Part shown: positions 7,078 to 14,394 of the stretch, piece by piece
Layout: each line of letters opens with the position of its first letter
Numbering within the stretch: position 1 is the first letter of the stretch
Made by a program: the position numbers and the translations under genes
Source of the DNA: an uncultured Eggerthella sp.
GTDB lineage: Bacteria > Actinomycetota > Coriobacteriia > Coriobacteriales > Eggerthellaceae
DNA length: 20,861 nt
NCBI GenBank assembly: GCA_902464295.1
Contig: CABQIW010000036.1
Coordinates: 1 to 20,861 of the forward strand
Reading direction: 5' to 3'
The notes under the pieces: model-generated
What the model saw: the letters and a program-made list of their open reading frames with translations, nothing else
What the model was told of the DNA's origin: nothing
Databases searched by the model: none

Positions 7078-8949
7078 ATGGCGGATCGAATACTTGACTC
7101 TATCGAATCGCCCAACATGCTCGCGCTCCTTACCGATGAAGAGCTTGCTATCCTTGCGGGCGAGATTCGCGATGAGATCCTGAACACCACTTCCCAAACG
7201 GGAGGCCATGTTGCCTCAAGTTTGGGAGCGGTCGAGATCATCCTTGCGGTCCATAGCCTTATCAATTCCCCTGAAGACAAGTTCATCTTCGATGTGGGCC
7301 ATCAATCGTATGCGCATATGCTCCTTACGGGCAGGCGCGATGAATTCTCAACGTTGCGCCAGTACAAAGGCCTTTCAGGTTTTCCGAAACCGCACACCAA
7401 TCCGCATGATGTTCACCCTTCCGGGCATGCATCCGATTCGCTTTCGATCGCCTGCGGGCTTGCACGGGCGCGCGATCTTTCGGGGGAGAAGCAGAAGGTC
7501 GTTGCGCTCATCGGCGATGCCTCTCTTGCTGGTGGCATGGCGTTCGAGGCCTTGAACGATATCGGCCAGGAACAAACGCCGCTCGTCATCATCCTGAACG
7601 ACAACGAAATGGCTATCTCGCGCAATGTAGGTGCGATGGCGCTTCATCTTGGTAGCATTCGCGTGAATTCCAATTACCGCAAGAGCCGCGATACGATCCA
7701 GGAGCATCTTGAGTCGTTCGGCACGGCGGGCAAGGCCCTGGTCAAGATGGGCAAGACCGCAAAAGAGTCAGTGAAGAATCTCGTCATTCCCGATTCGATG
7801 CTCTTCGAGCAGTTGGGCATCATCTGCACGCCGCCGATCGATGGGCATAACATCCCCGCGATAAAGGCAGCTATCAAGAATGCATTTGCGGCGAACGCGC
7901 CGGTGCTCGTGCATGTGATCACGAAGAAGGGCAAGGGCTATGCGCCTGCAGAACAGAACCCTTCCAAGTTCCACGGCGTGGGGCCCTATGATCTCGAATC
8001 GGGGGAGATAAAGAAGAAGGTAGGCGGCAATCTTACCTATACCCAAGCGTTCTCCCAGTCTTTAAAGGCTGAAGCAGCCAAGGATGATTCGATCGTGGTG
8101 GTCACTGCTGCTATGACCGATGGCACCGGCTTGGCTGATTTTGCACGAGAGTATCCTAAGCGCTTCTTCGATGTGGGTATTGCAGAAGAGCACGCGGTTG
8201 CCATGGCGGCAGGCCTTTCCATCGGGGGAAAGAAGCCGGTGGTGGCGCTCTATTCCACGTTCATGCAGCGTGCGATCGACCAGCTGATAATCGATGTGGC
8301 GCTGCCGCGCGAGAACGTGGTCATTGCTATCGATCGTGCTGGCCTTGTGGGTGATGATGGCCCTACGCACCATGGGGTGTTCGATATGGTCTATGCGCGC
8401 ATGATCCCGCACGTGAAGATACTTGCGCCTTCTGATGAAGCTGAGCTGGCTTCTGCGCTGCACACGGCACTTGCTATCGGCGGCCCGGTGGTGCTGCGTT
8501 ATCCTCGCGGCGAAGCTCCTGGTGCGCTCATTCCTGAAGAGCCTGTGGTCTTTGAAGAGGGTGTTTCCAAAGAAGTGAAGCCCGGCGAAGACGTGGCGAT
8601 CCTTGCGTTCGGCCGCATGGTAGAGCACGCGCTCGGTGCGGCAAGCCTGCTGGAAGGGCAGGGTATCTCAGCGCGCGTGGTGGATATGCGCTGGGTGAAG
8701 CCGATCGACAAGGAAGCGATCCGCAAGGCTGCTGAAACGAAACTAGTGGTCACCGTTGAAGATGGCGTTATCATCGGCGGTGCGGGTGAAGCAGTGAGCG
8801 AAGTTCTGGGTGAAGAAGAGCTCAAGGTGGACTCGCTCACGCTCGGCATCCCCGATGAATTCATCGAGCAGGGCAAGGTGGACTTGCTCTTCGCCGACCT
8901 CGGCCTTGATGCAGCAGGCATCGCCCGCCAGATCCAAGACCGCCTCTAA
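7078..8949 (+). CDS. dxs: 1-deoxy-D-xylulose-5-phosphate synthase
   Basis: Thiamine-diphosphate enzyme condensing pyruvate and glyceraldehyde-3-phosphate, first step of the MEP isoprenoid pathway. The 623-residue length is typical. Features in order are the catalytic His44 (TGGHVASSLG), DVGHQSYAH, the ThDP/metal motif GDASLAGGMAFEALND (146 onward), the GIAEEHAVAMAAG glutamate, and DRAGLVGDDGPTHHGVFD. The canonical GDG of the ThDP motif is GDA here (Ala148). The metal-binding Asp147 is kept. The start ATG 7078 has AAGGAGAGG upstream. It is the last gene of the left operon, and a large inverted-repeat element begins two bases after its stop. Confidence 0.96.
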   Translation: MADRILDSIESPNMLALLTDEELAILAGEIRDEILNTTSQTGGHVASSLGAVEIILAVHSLINSPEDKFIFDVGHQSYAHMLLTGRRDEFSTLRQYKGLSGFPKPHTNPHDVHPSGHASDSLSIACGLARARDLSGEKQKVVALIGDASLAGGMAFEALNDIGQEQTPLVIILNDNEMAISRNVGAMALHLGSIRVNSNYRKSRDTIQEHLESFGTAGKALVKMGKTAKESVKNLVIPDSMLFEQLGIICTPPIDGHNIPAIKAAIKNAFAANAPVLVHVITKKGKGYAPAEQNPSKFHGVGPYDLESGEIKKKVGGNLTYTQAFSQSLKAEAAKDDSIVVVTAAMTDGTGLADFAREYPKRFFDVGIAEEHAVAMAAGLSIGGKKPVVALYSTFMQRAIDQLIIDVALPRENVVIAIDRAGLVGDDGPTHHGVFDMVYARMIPHVKILAPSDEAELASALHTALAIGGPVVLRYPRGEAPGALIPEEPVVFEEGVSKEVKPGEDVAILAFGRMVEHALGAASLLEGQGISARVVDMRWVKPIDKEAIRKAAETKLVVTVEDGVIIGGAGEAVSEVLGEEELKVDSLTLGIPDEFIEQGKVDLLFADLGLDAAGIARQIQDRL

Positions 8950-8951
8950 AA

Positions 8952-8973
8952 GATGATAAACTACCCGGTCGTT
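8952..8973 (+). repeat. Left terminal inverted repeat of the composite element
   Basis: It pairs with 9340-9361 over 22 positions. Only 8957, 8971 and 8973 are G-T wobbles when read as + strand RNA. It starts two bases after the dxs stop. Confidence 0.85.
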
Positions 8974-8997
8974 CGACACTTTTCCCATCTATCCCAC

Positions 8998-9155
8998 GCA
9001 AGCAGTACGCCTATGGGGCACTTGTAATTACCCGCTTTCGCTGTTCGCTTGCCTTTTCAGGCAAGCTCATGCGCTTCGCTCCTTCGGACAACCTATTTAT
9101 ATTGAAGTTAGCGGACTCAGAGTAATTCAAGTACCCCATGGGCTCAGCTGCTTGC
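8998..9155 (+). repeat. Left structured arm
   Basis: GCAAGCAG (8998-9005) pairs with CTGCTTGC (9148-9155). Then 9010-9031 pairs with 9122-9142 (one mismatch, one bulge), and CCGCT (9032-9036) with AGCGG (9110-9114). The apical part holds the hairpin GCTTGCC-TTTTCA-GGCAAGC (9047-9065). Confidence 0.8.
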
Positions 9156-9316
9156 TCGATCAGCGGAGAGGGTAAGGCAACGAGGTGACTCTTCGCCGAC
9201 TAAATTCGTTAGTAATAAAACCCGAGCGAAGCAGCGACGCATGAGCGCGTCTGCGAAGCAGATGCGCGAACAGGGAAGCGGGGAACCTTGTGCCTCACCC
9301 TCTCCACTGATCGAGT
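9154..9316 (+). repeat. Right structured arm
   Basis: 9154-9185 pairs with 9286-9316 over about 31 base pairs with two mismatches and one bulge. Inside are a ten-base-pair hairpin with a GAA loop (9245-9267) and a small hairpin ACTAA-ATTCG-TTAGT (9199-9213). Confidence 0.8.
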
Positions 9317-9339
9317 TGATGACGGATGAAAAAGGTGAC

Positions 9340-9361
9340 GATGACCGGGTAGTTTGTCATC
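9340..9361 (+). repeat. Right terminal inverted repeat of the composite element
   Basis: Complement of 8952-8973. It contains TTGTCA (9354-9359), which is well placed to act as the -35 of the next gene. Confidence 0.85.
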
Positions 9362-9381
9362 TAGTGAGAGTCGCGTAGAAT
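9354..9381 (+). promoter_or_regulatory. Promoter for the DMT transporter, -35 inside the repeat
   Basis: TTGTCA (9354-9359), a 16-base spacer and TAGAAT (9376-9381) make a good housekeeping-sigma promoter. The -10 ends only 12 bases before ATG 9394 (nine before GTG 9391), so transcription would start almost at the start codon. Confidence 0.6.
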
Positions 9382-9393
9382 ACTGAACTCGTG

Positions 9394-10296
9394 ATGAAAT
9401 TATCTGAGATACCGGTTGGGGCGTATAAGGTCCTGCTTCTGCTCGTTACCATGGCGTGGGGTGCGAGCTTCGTCTATATGAAGGATCTGGTCGCGGTGTT
9501 CCCGCCTGGATGGCTTTTGGGGATACGTTTTACGATCGCAGGGCTTGTTCTCCTTCCATTCTTGCTCAAGCGCTTGCGCCTGCGCCTTACTTGGAAAGCG
9601 CTCGCTGCCGGTATGGTGATAGGTCTGCTCGACTTCTTGGGATTCTTCACGCAAACGGTCGGTTTGCAAACGGTGTCGCCAGGCATCAACGCCTTTCTTA
9701 CTGCGGTGTATGTGGTGCTCGTACCGTTCATGTGGTGGGTCGTTGCGAAACGCAAGCCCACCAAGGCGAACATCGTTGCGGCGTTCGTTGCGATCGTGGG
9801 CATATGGCTCGTATCGGTCACGAGCGCTTCAGGTTCTTTGAGCATCGGTTTTGGCGAGGTCATGACGCTGCTCTGTGCGTTCTTCTTCGCGGCGCATATC
9901 GTTTCGGTTTCGATCTTCTCGGTCTTCTATGATGTGCTCATGCTCACGGTCATCCAGTTCATCACTGAAGGCTTGCTCGGTTTAGCAACGGGCGCGGTCT
10001 TCGAAACGCTTCCCGTACTCACGCAGATTACGCCGGTCATAGTAGGTGAGCTTGCATTCGTGGTGCTATTTGCAACCATCTTCGCGTTCGGCGTGCAGAA
10101 TATAGCCCTTGCGCGCATCGAGCCCACACAAGCCTCGCTCATCCTAAGCCTTGAGTCGGTGTTCGGCGTGGTGTTCAGCATTCTGCTCTATGGGGAGCTG
10201 CTCACCGTGCGCCTCGTTGTTGGCTTTGTACTCATTTTCATCGCGCTCTTGGTGAGCGAAGGCATCTTCTCGCGGAAGAGAAGGGTAACTTCATAA
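9394..10296 (+). CDS. DMT superfamily permease (EamA domain)
   Basis: Inner-membrane transporter of the drug/metabolite superfamily, substrate unknown. The 300-residue product is strongly hydrophobic, with about ten predicted membrane segments forming two EamA repeats (about 10-145 and 155-295). Family marks are TMAWGASFVYMKDL near the start, GLQTVSPGINAFLTAVYVVLVP at the end of the first repeat region, and ARIEPTQASLILSLESVFGV before the last segments. The end is basic (SRKRRVTS), as expected for a cytoplasmic tail. GTG 9391 directly precedes ATG 9394 and could also be used. No Shine-Dalgarno is seen, and the promoter lies so close that a leaderless mRNA is likely. It converges on the acetyltransferase gene, 14 bases away. 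Confidence 0.88.
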   Translation: MKLSEIPVGAYKVLLLLVTMAWGASFVYMKDLVAVFPPGWLLGIRFTIAGLVLLPFLLKRLRLRLTWKALAAGMVIGLLDFLGFFTQTVGLQTVSPGINAFLTAVYVVLVPFMWWVVAKRKPTKANIVAAFVAIVGIWLVSVTSASGSLSIGFGEVMTLLCAFFFAAHIVSVSIFSVFYDVLMLTVIQFITEGLLGLATGAVFETLPVLTQITPVIVGELAFVVLFATIFAFGVQNIALARIEPTQASLILSLESVFGVVFSILLYGELLTVRLVVGFVLIFIALLVSEGIFSRKRRVTS

Positions 10297-10306
10297 CATA
10301 CAAGCA

Positions 10307-10319
10307 GCGGTTATACCGC
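10307..10319. other. Small palindrome between convergent genes
   Basis: GCGGT-TAT-ACCGC overlaps the acetyltransferase stop codon in the 14-base gap between two converging genes. It could be a weak bidirectional transcription stop, but there is no T-run on either side. Confidence 0.25.
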
Positions 10320-10874
10320 GCACGCCATGATGTAGTCGTCCATCACGAACCCGTTGCCGATATCGGCCTCAACCGATTCGATGATGTCGAACCCATTTCC
10401 TTTATACGCACGAATGCCCAGTTCGTTGCCTTTATTGACGGTCAGGTACATGCCGGTCAGCTCCAGTTTGCGTGCGTAGTCGCGCAGCCACGCAAGTATC
10501 TGACTCGAATAGTGCCTGCCTCTTTCTTCGGCATAGAGATAGATCTTCGAAATAAACAAGCGATCCGCGTGAAGCGGCGTGATCGCTTCGCCATGCGCTT
10601 TTGCGCGCGGGTTTTCCAGATCGTCTGAAAAGTGCTCAGGTGTAACTCCCACATAACCCACAGCCTTGCCTGCTTCATCGATCACGAAATAGTATTCGTA
10701 GCCATGCTCGGCGATGTCGCGCGCGATCGCGTCTTTCGACTGGAACTGCTCGACCATATACGCCGTTTGGTCTGCTCCGATATGCGCGGGCCAATATTCG
10801 AACCAAATATCATGAGCCATTTCTGCTAAGGCATCGAGATCGTGAACGGGTTCAACTTTTTTCATCTCTATCAT
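10311..10874 (-). CDS. GNAT family N-acetyltransferase
   Basis: The only convincing minus-strand gene. The product (187 residues from ATG 10874) has the acetyl-CoA-dependent GNAT fold: an N-terminal helix pair (DLDALAEMAHDIWFEYWPAHI), the strand YYFVIDEAGKAVGYVGV, motif A around LFISKIYLYAEERGRHYSSQIL, and the C-terminal LTVNKGNELGIRAYKGNGF typical of motif B. The usual Q/R-x-x-G-x-G/A loop is degenerate (ERGRHYSS). The substrate is unknown. An alternative start TTG 10886 adds four residues, and ATG 10865 removes three. Ribosome sites do not settle the choice. No functional link to the flanking transporter or amtB is evident. Confidence 0.85.
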   Translation of the reverse strand: MIEMKKVEPVHDLDALAEMAHDIWFEYWPAHIGADQTAYMVEQFQSKDAIARDIAEHGYEYYFVIDEAGKAVGYVGVTPEHFSDDLENPRAKAHGEAITPLHADRLFISKIYLYAEERGRHYSSQILAWLRDYARKLELTGMYLTVNKGNELGIRAYKGNGFDIIESVEADIGNGFVMDDYIMACAV

Positions 10875-11005
10875 GCGATCATCCAATCGACCTGGGGTTA
10901 TTTCGTGTGTGTAACGCTTGCACTTCTTATTTGTTTCATCTTATTTCCACGTGCGTTAACAATGGCGAATGAAAAAAGCATACCGCAGAGCGCGTGACAA
11001 GATAA

Positions 11006-11043
11006 AGAGGTCGGTTTCAAAAAATCTCGACCTTTAAGGAGGG
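11006..11043 (+). promoter_or_regulatory. amtB leader hairpin next to the ribosome binding site
   Basis: AGGTCG (11008-11013) pairs with CGACCT (11028-11033), extendable by two weaker pairs, with an A-rich loop. It ends directly against a strong AAGGAGGG site (11036-11043), seven bases before the amtB ATG. Control of translation is possible. The rest of the 176-base gap (10875-11050) holds no clear promoter by eye. Confidence 0.4.
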
Positions 11044-11050
11044 TTCCATC

Positions 11051-12325
11051 ATGTTTGATACCGGATCGACGTCATTCATGCTCATCTGTACCATGCTGGT
11101 GTTATTGATGACACCAGGTGTTGCATTCTTCTACGGAGGGCTTGCACGTCGTAAAAATGTCGTGAACACCATGTTCATGTCGATGGCGATCATCGGTGTG
11201 GTAGGGGTGCTATGGATCATCGCGGGCTGGAGCTTCGCGTATGGCGGAGATGGCTCCAATCCCTTCTTCGGAGGGTTCGACCAACTCGGATGTGCTTCGG
11301 TCGTGCAGGATATGCTCGTAGAAGCACAAGTCGTTCCTGAAGATGCGGTCTATCCGGCTATCATCGATGTGGTCTTCCAGGCGGCCTTCGCAATGATCAC
11401 CTGCGCGATCATTTGGGGCGCAGTGGCAGGGCGCATGAAGTTCGGTGCCATGATCGCTTTCGTGAGCATCTGGGTGCTTGTCATCTATTGTCCGCTCGCG
11501 CACATGGTATGGGGTGGCGATGGCAGCTTCATCGGTGATCAGATAGGTGCGCTCGACTTCGCAGGTGGCGATGTCGTCCATATCAGCTCTGGTTTGGCGG
11601 GCCTGGTCCTCTGTCTCCTGCTTGGCCGTCGTAAGGAATTCGGCACGGTCGCGCATCGTCCGCACAATATCCCGCTCGTGGTGCTCGGTGTAACGCTTCT
11701 GTGGTTCGGATGGTTCGGCTTCAATGGCGGCTCTGAATTTGCTGCCGATGGCATCGCGGCACTCGCGATCCTGAACACCGTGGTCGCCTCCGGTGCAGCA
11801 CTGCTCTCCTGGATGGTGGTCGAGCGGATCGCGGTAGGTAAGCCCACGCTCGTTGGCGCGGTGACCGGTCTCGTCGCGGGTCTTGTCGTCATCACGCCTG
11901 CTGCAGGTTTTGTCGAGCCCTGGGCGGCGATCGTGATGGGCTTCATCGTCTCGCCCATCTGCTACTTCGCAATGTCAGTGTTGAAGAACAAGATCGGGTA
12001 CGACGACGCACTCGACGCGTTCGGTTGTCATGCGGTCGGCGGCATGGTCGGTGGTGTGCTCACTGGTATCTTCTGTGTGCCAGAGCTTTCCTGGACGGAT
12101 TTCGGCGGCCTCATCTATACGGGCGACCCCACGCTGCTCGGTGCTCAGTGCTTGGGCATCTTGGTAACGATCGCGTTCGTGGGCATCGGTTCGCTTGTGA
12201 TCGGTCTCATCGTGAAGGTATGCTTCAAGGGTAGCCTGCGCGTTTCCAAGGAACAGGAAGCAGCGGGTATGGACATCAGCGAACACAGCGAATCTGCTTA
12301 CCCGGCGTTCAACGGTCTTGATTAA
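11051..12325 (+). CDS. amtB: Ammonium transporter
   Basis: Trimeric inner-membrane ammonium channel of the Amt/Rh family. The 424-residue length is normal, with about 11 membrane segments and no obvious cleaved signal. Conserved parts are MTPGVAFFYGGLARRKNVVN in the first segments, a phenylalanine gate region (FQAAFAMITCAIIWG), the tryptophan after the conserved CPLAHMVWGGDG, and the twin pore histidines in VHISSGLAGL and DAFGCHAVGGMVGG. The C-terminal cytoplasmic tail (SKEQEAAGMDISEHSESAY) is where PII proteins dock. The PII gene follows 87 bases downstream, the standard amtB-glnK pairing. The ribosome site is strong. Confidence 0.96.
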   Translation: MFDTGSTSFMLICTMLVLLMTPGVAFFYGGLARRKNVVNTMFMSMAIIGVVGVLWIIAGWSFAYGGDGSNPFFGGFDQLGCASVVQDMLVEAQVVPEDAVYPAIIDVVFQAAFAMITCAIIWGAVAGRMKFGAMIAFVSIWVLVIYCPLAHMVWGGDGSFIGDQIGALDFAGGDVVHISSGLAGLVLCLLLGRRKEFGTVAHRPHNIPLVVLGVTLLWFGWFGFNGGSEFAADGIAALAILNTVVASGAALLSWMVVERIAVGKPTLVGAVTGLVAGLVVITPAAGFVEPWAAIVMGFIVSPICYFAMSVLKNKIGYDDALDAFGCHAVGGMVGGVLTGIFCVPELSWTDFGGLIYTGDPTLLGAQCLGILVTIAFVGIGSLVIGLIVKVCFKGSLRVSKEQEAAGMDISEHSESAYPAFNGLD

Positions 12326-12412
12326 CAGCATGCGGATGAACCCAAGGCGGAGAAGGCTAAGAGGGTTCGTACGAGATCAGCAATGCGCTGGTCGAAGAGA
12401 AAGGATAGCAAC

Positions 12413-12751
12413 ATGAAGCGTATATGTGCGGTGGTTCGGCCGACCATGCTCGAACCGCTCAAGGAAGCGCTCTTTCAGGCAAATGTCTCGGGTATGACCA
12501 TCTCGCAGGTGCATGGTTGCGGCAACCAGCATGGATGGAGCGAGTACTTCCGCGGTAATGAGGTCATCCTGAACATGGTGCCGAAGATCAAGTTCGAGAT
12601 CATCGCCGACGATACTCAGGTCGATGCGATCGTGGACGTGATCGTTTCCACGGCACGCACTGGCGAAGTGGGCGATGGCAAGATCTTCGTTTCGAACATC
12701 GAGCGTGTCGTGCGCATCCGAACAGGCGAGGAGAACGACGCAGCGCTCTAG
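12413..12751 (+). CDS. glnK: Nitrogen regulatory protein P-II
   Basis: Trimeric nitrogen sensor that binds ATP/ADP and 2-oxoglutarate and blocks AmtB when nitrogen is plentiful. From ATG 12413 (AAAGGAT upstream) it has 112 residues, the family norm. The open frame extends ten residues further upstream, but these are not family-like. Ligand residues by alignment to E. coli GlnB are kept: Gln39, Lys58 and Arg101/Arg103 (RVVRIRTGEE). The T-loop reads SEYFRGNEVI, so the uridylylation site Tyr51 is Val and Tyr46 is Phe. Control by GlnD-type uridylylation is therefore not expected. Pairing with amtB favours GlnK over GlnB. Confidence 0.93.
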   Translation: MKRICAVVRPTMLEPLKEALFQANVSGMTISQVHGCGNQHGWSEYFRGNEVILNMVPKIKFEIIADDTQVDAIVDVIVSTARTGEVGDGKIFVSNIERVVRIRTGEENDAAL

Positions 12752-12813
12752 TGCGACACCATGCGTTAAAACACGCGTCTCTCTAGGAGATTTCAGAGAA
12801 AGACACGGAAAGA

Positions 12814-12822
12814 TGGTATAGT
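12814..12822 (+). promoter_or_regulatory. Extended -10 promoter of leuA
   Basis: TGGTATAGT fits the extended -10 pattern TGnTATAnT and needs no strong -35. Transcription would start near 12829, giving a leader of about 29 bases before ATG 12858. That is too short for a leucine attenuator or a T-box. Confidence 0.5.
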
Positions 12823-12857
12823 TAATCACACTATTACCTCAAAGAAAGGAACGCGTG

Positions 12858-14378
12858 ATGACTCGCAAGATTGCTATTTTCGATACCACCTTGCGCGATG
12901 GCGAGCAGTCGCCAGGCGCATCGATGAACTCCGAAGAGAAATTGGTCATCACGCGTCAACTATTGCGTCTCGGCGTTGACGTGATCGAAGCAGGTTTTCC
13001 CATCTCGTCGCCGGGTGATTTCAAGAGCGTGCAACAGATCGCGGCCGAAGTTGGCGATAAGGCGATCGTCTGTGCGCTCACGCGCGCTATGGAAAAGGAC
13101 ATCGATTCTGCTGCTGAGGCATTGGCCGATTGCGCCCGCCCGCGCATCCATACGGGCATCGGTGTTTCGCACAGCCACATCTTCGATAAGCTGCGCACCA
13201 CGCCTGAGGTCATCCTCGAGCGTGCGGTGAACGCGACCAAGTACGCCAAGAAGTATGTTGAAGATGTCGAATTCTACTGCGAAGATGCGGGCCGTTCCGA
13301 TTATGAATTCCTCGCAAAAGTGGTCGAGGCGGTCATCGCTGCTGGTGCTACGGTGGTCAACATCCCTGATACCACGGGGTATTCGCTGCCTGAAGAGTAC
13401 GGTCGTCGCATCAAGTTCTTGATGGAGAACGTCAAGAACATCGACAAGGCGTCCATCTCGGTCCACTGCCATAACGACCTTGGCATGGCAACTGCACTTT
13501 CGCTTGCGGGCGTTGAGAACGGTGCGACCCAGATCGAGTGCACCATCAACGGCCTGGGTGAGCGCGCAGGCAATACCGCCATGGAAGAAGTGGTCATGGC
13601 TATCAAGATGCATGGCGAAGAGCTCGACGCTCACACCGATATCAACACCCGCGAATTCATCCGTGCTTCGCGCTTGGTGTCTTCCATCACGGGCTTTGTG
13701 GTACAGCCCAATAAATCCATCGTTGGTGCGAATGCCTTCGCGCATTCTTCCGGTATTCACCAAGATGGTGTGATCAAAGAGCGCACCACCTACGAGATCA
13801 TCGATCCTACCGAAGTTGGTGCAGGTCAAAGCTCGATCGTGCTTTCTGCTCGTTCGGGTCGTGCAGCGCTGCGTCACCGCCTGGAGGCACTCGGCTATCA
13901 TATCGAAGGCCAGGAATTCGAAGACCTCCACACGGCATTCCTCGATCTGGCTGACAAGAAGAAGGAAGTCTACGACGAGGATCTTGAGTCGCTCGTTGGT
14001 GAACAGGGCCGTACGCAAGAAGCTTCCTATACGCTGAAGAGCGTTCAGATCTCTTGTGGCCAGCCGCTCACGCCTACCGCAACCGTGACGCTCGTCGATA
14101 AGAACGACAACGAATTCTGCGCCTGCTCTATCGGTACCGGTCCGGTCGATGCGCTCTATCGCGCGGTGAACGAGATCGTGGATATCGAAAACGATCTGTC
14201 CGAATTCTCGGTGCAGAGCGTTACGCGCGGCATCGATGCACTTGGCGAAGTGACCATTCGCGTTACCGCAGCTGATGGCACGGTCTACACTGGTCGTGGT
14301 TCCGATGGCGATATCATCGTATCTTCCGCAAAGGCTTATCTGAACGCACTCAATCGCCTGATCGCTGACAAGCAGTAA
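12858..14378 (+). CDS. leuA: 2-isopropylmalate synthase
   Basis: First committed step of leucine synthesis: acetyl-CoA plus 2-oxoisovalerate to 2-isopropylmalate. The product is 506 residues from ATG 12858 (AAAGGA at seven bases). GTG 12855 directly before it is an alternative. The TIM-barrel domain shows FDTTLRDGEQSPGASM, the metal-binding HCHNDLGMATALS and NGLGERAGNTAMEE. The linker has FAHSSGIHQDGVIKERTTYE, the type-I LeuA signature, and the C-terminal ~120 residues form the leucine-binding allosteric domain (DGTVYTGRGSDGDIIVSSAK). Complete length and motif set favour LeuA over citramalate or homocitrate synthase. leuB, leuC and leuD are not nearby. Confidence 0.94.
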   Translation: MTRKIAIFDTTLRDGEQSPGASMNSEEKLVITRQLLRLGVDVIEAGFPISSPGDFKSVQQIAAEVGDKAIVCALTRAMEKDIDSAAEALADCARPRIHTGIGVSHSHIFDKLRTTPEVILERAVNATKYAKKYVEDVEFYCEDAGRSDYEFLAKVVEAVIAAGATVVNIPDTTGYSLPEEYGRRIKFLMENVKNIDKASISVHCHNDLGMATALSLAGVENGATQIECTINGLGERAGNTAMEEVVMAIKMHGEELDAHTDINTREFIRASRLVSSITGFVVQPNKSIVGANAFAHSSGIHQDGVIKERTTYEIIDPTEVGAGQSSIVLSARSGRAALRHRLEALGYHIEGQEFEDLHTAFLDLADKKKEVYDEDLESLVGEQGRTQEASYTLKSVQISCGQPLTPTATVTLVDKNDNEFCACSIGTGPVDALYRAVNEIVDIENDLSEFSVQSVTRGIDALGEVTIRVTAADGTVYTGRGSDGDIIVSSAKAYLNALNRLIADKQ

Positions 14379-14394
14379 GGAGCAAGCGCACGCA

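Larger units (their letters stand above)
8952..9361. repeat. 410-bp composite inverted-repeat element, two units head-on
   Basis: This fills the 441-base gene-free gap between dxs and the transporter. The outer 22 bases (8952-8973 and 9340-9361) are complementary, with three G-T wobbles and no true mismatch. Inside lie two long stem-loop arms, 8998-9155 and 9154-9316. The left half aligns with the reverse complement of the right half in the same block order: outer repeat, a CAC-T-run, a long stem, CCCGCTT..CTGTTCGC, a hairpin, GCTCATGCG and CTTCGCTC. So it is two diverged copies facing each other. No ORF of significance is present. Candidates are a MITE-like element, a structured RNA pair, or an intergenic palindromic family. 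No transposase is present in the window. Confidence 0.85.

Noticed and set aside
9047..9065. Hairpin GCTTGCC-TTTTCA-GGCAAGC as the dxs terminator
   Set aside because: No T-run follows and it is the apical hairpin of the larger arm.
8950..9390. tmRNA, RNase P RNA, 6S RNA or a tRNA in the dxs downstream gap
   Set aside because: None of the hallmark sequences (tRNA-like ends with a tag frame, the RNase P conserved blocks, a CCA-ended cloverleaf) are visible. The palindromic duplication explains the structure better.
8950..9390. Complete insertion sequence
   Set aside because: No transposase frame in or next to the element; only inverted repeats are present, and a TA flanking both ends is too short to count as a target duplication.
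10918..10943. TTGCAC followed by TCTTAT as an amtB promoter
   Set aside because: The spacer is only 14 bases for the better -10 match, and the 17-base alternative has a poor -10. Not strong enough to list.
12326..12412. GAACCC/GGGTTC hairpin between amtB and glnK as a terminator
   Set aside because: Six-pair stem with a 19-base loop and no T-run; the pair is normally one operon.
12752..12857. T-box or leucine-codon attenuator before leuA
   Set aside because: The gap is about 100 bases, with a promoter only ~40 bases before the start; no leader peptide, T-box sequence or terminator is seen.
12960..14018. Minus-strand open frame of 352 codons opposite leuA
   Set aside because: Shadow of leuA; low-complexity-like composition, no motif and no ribosome site.
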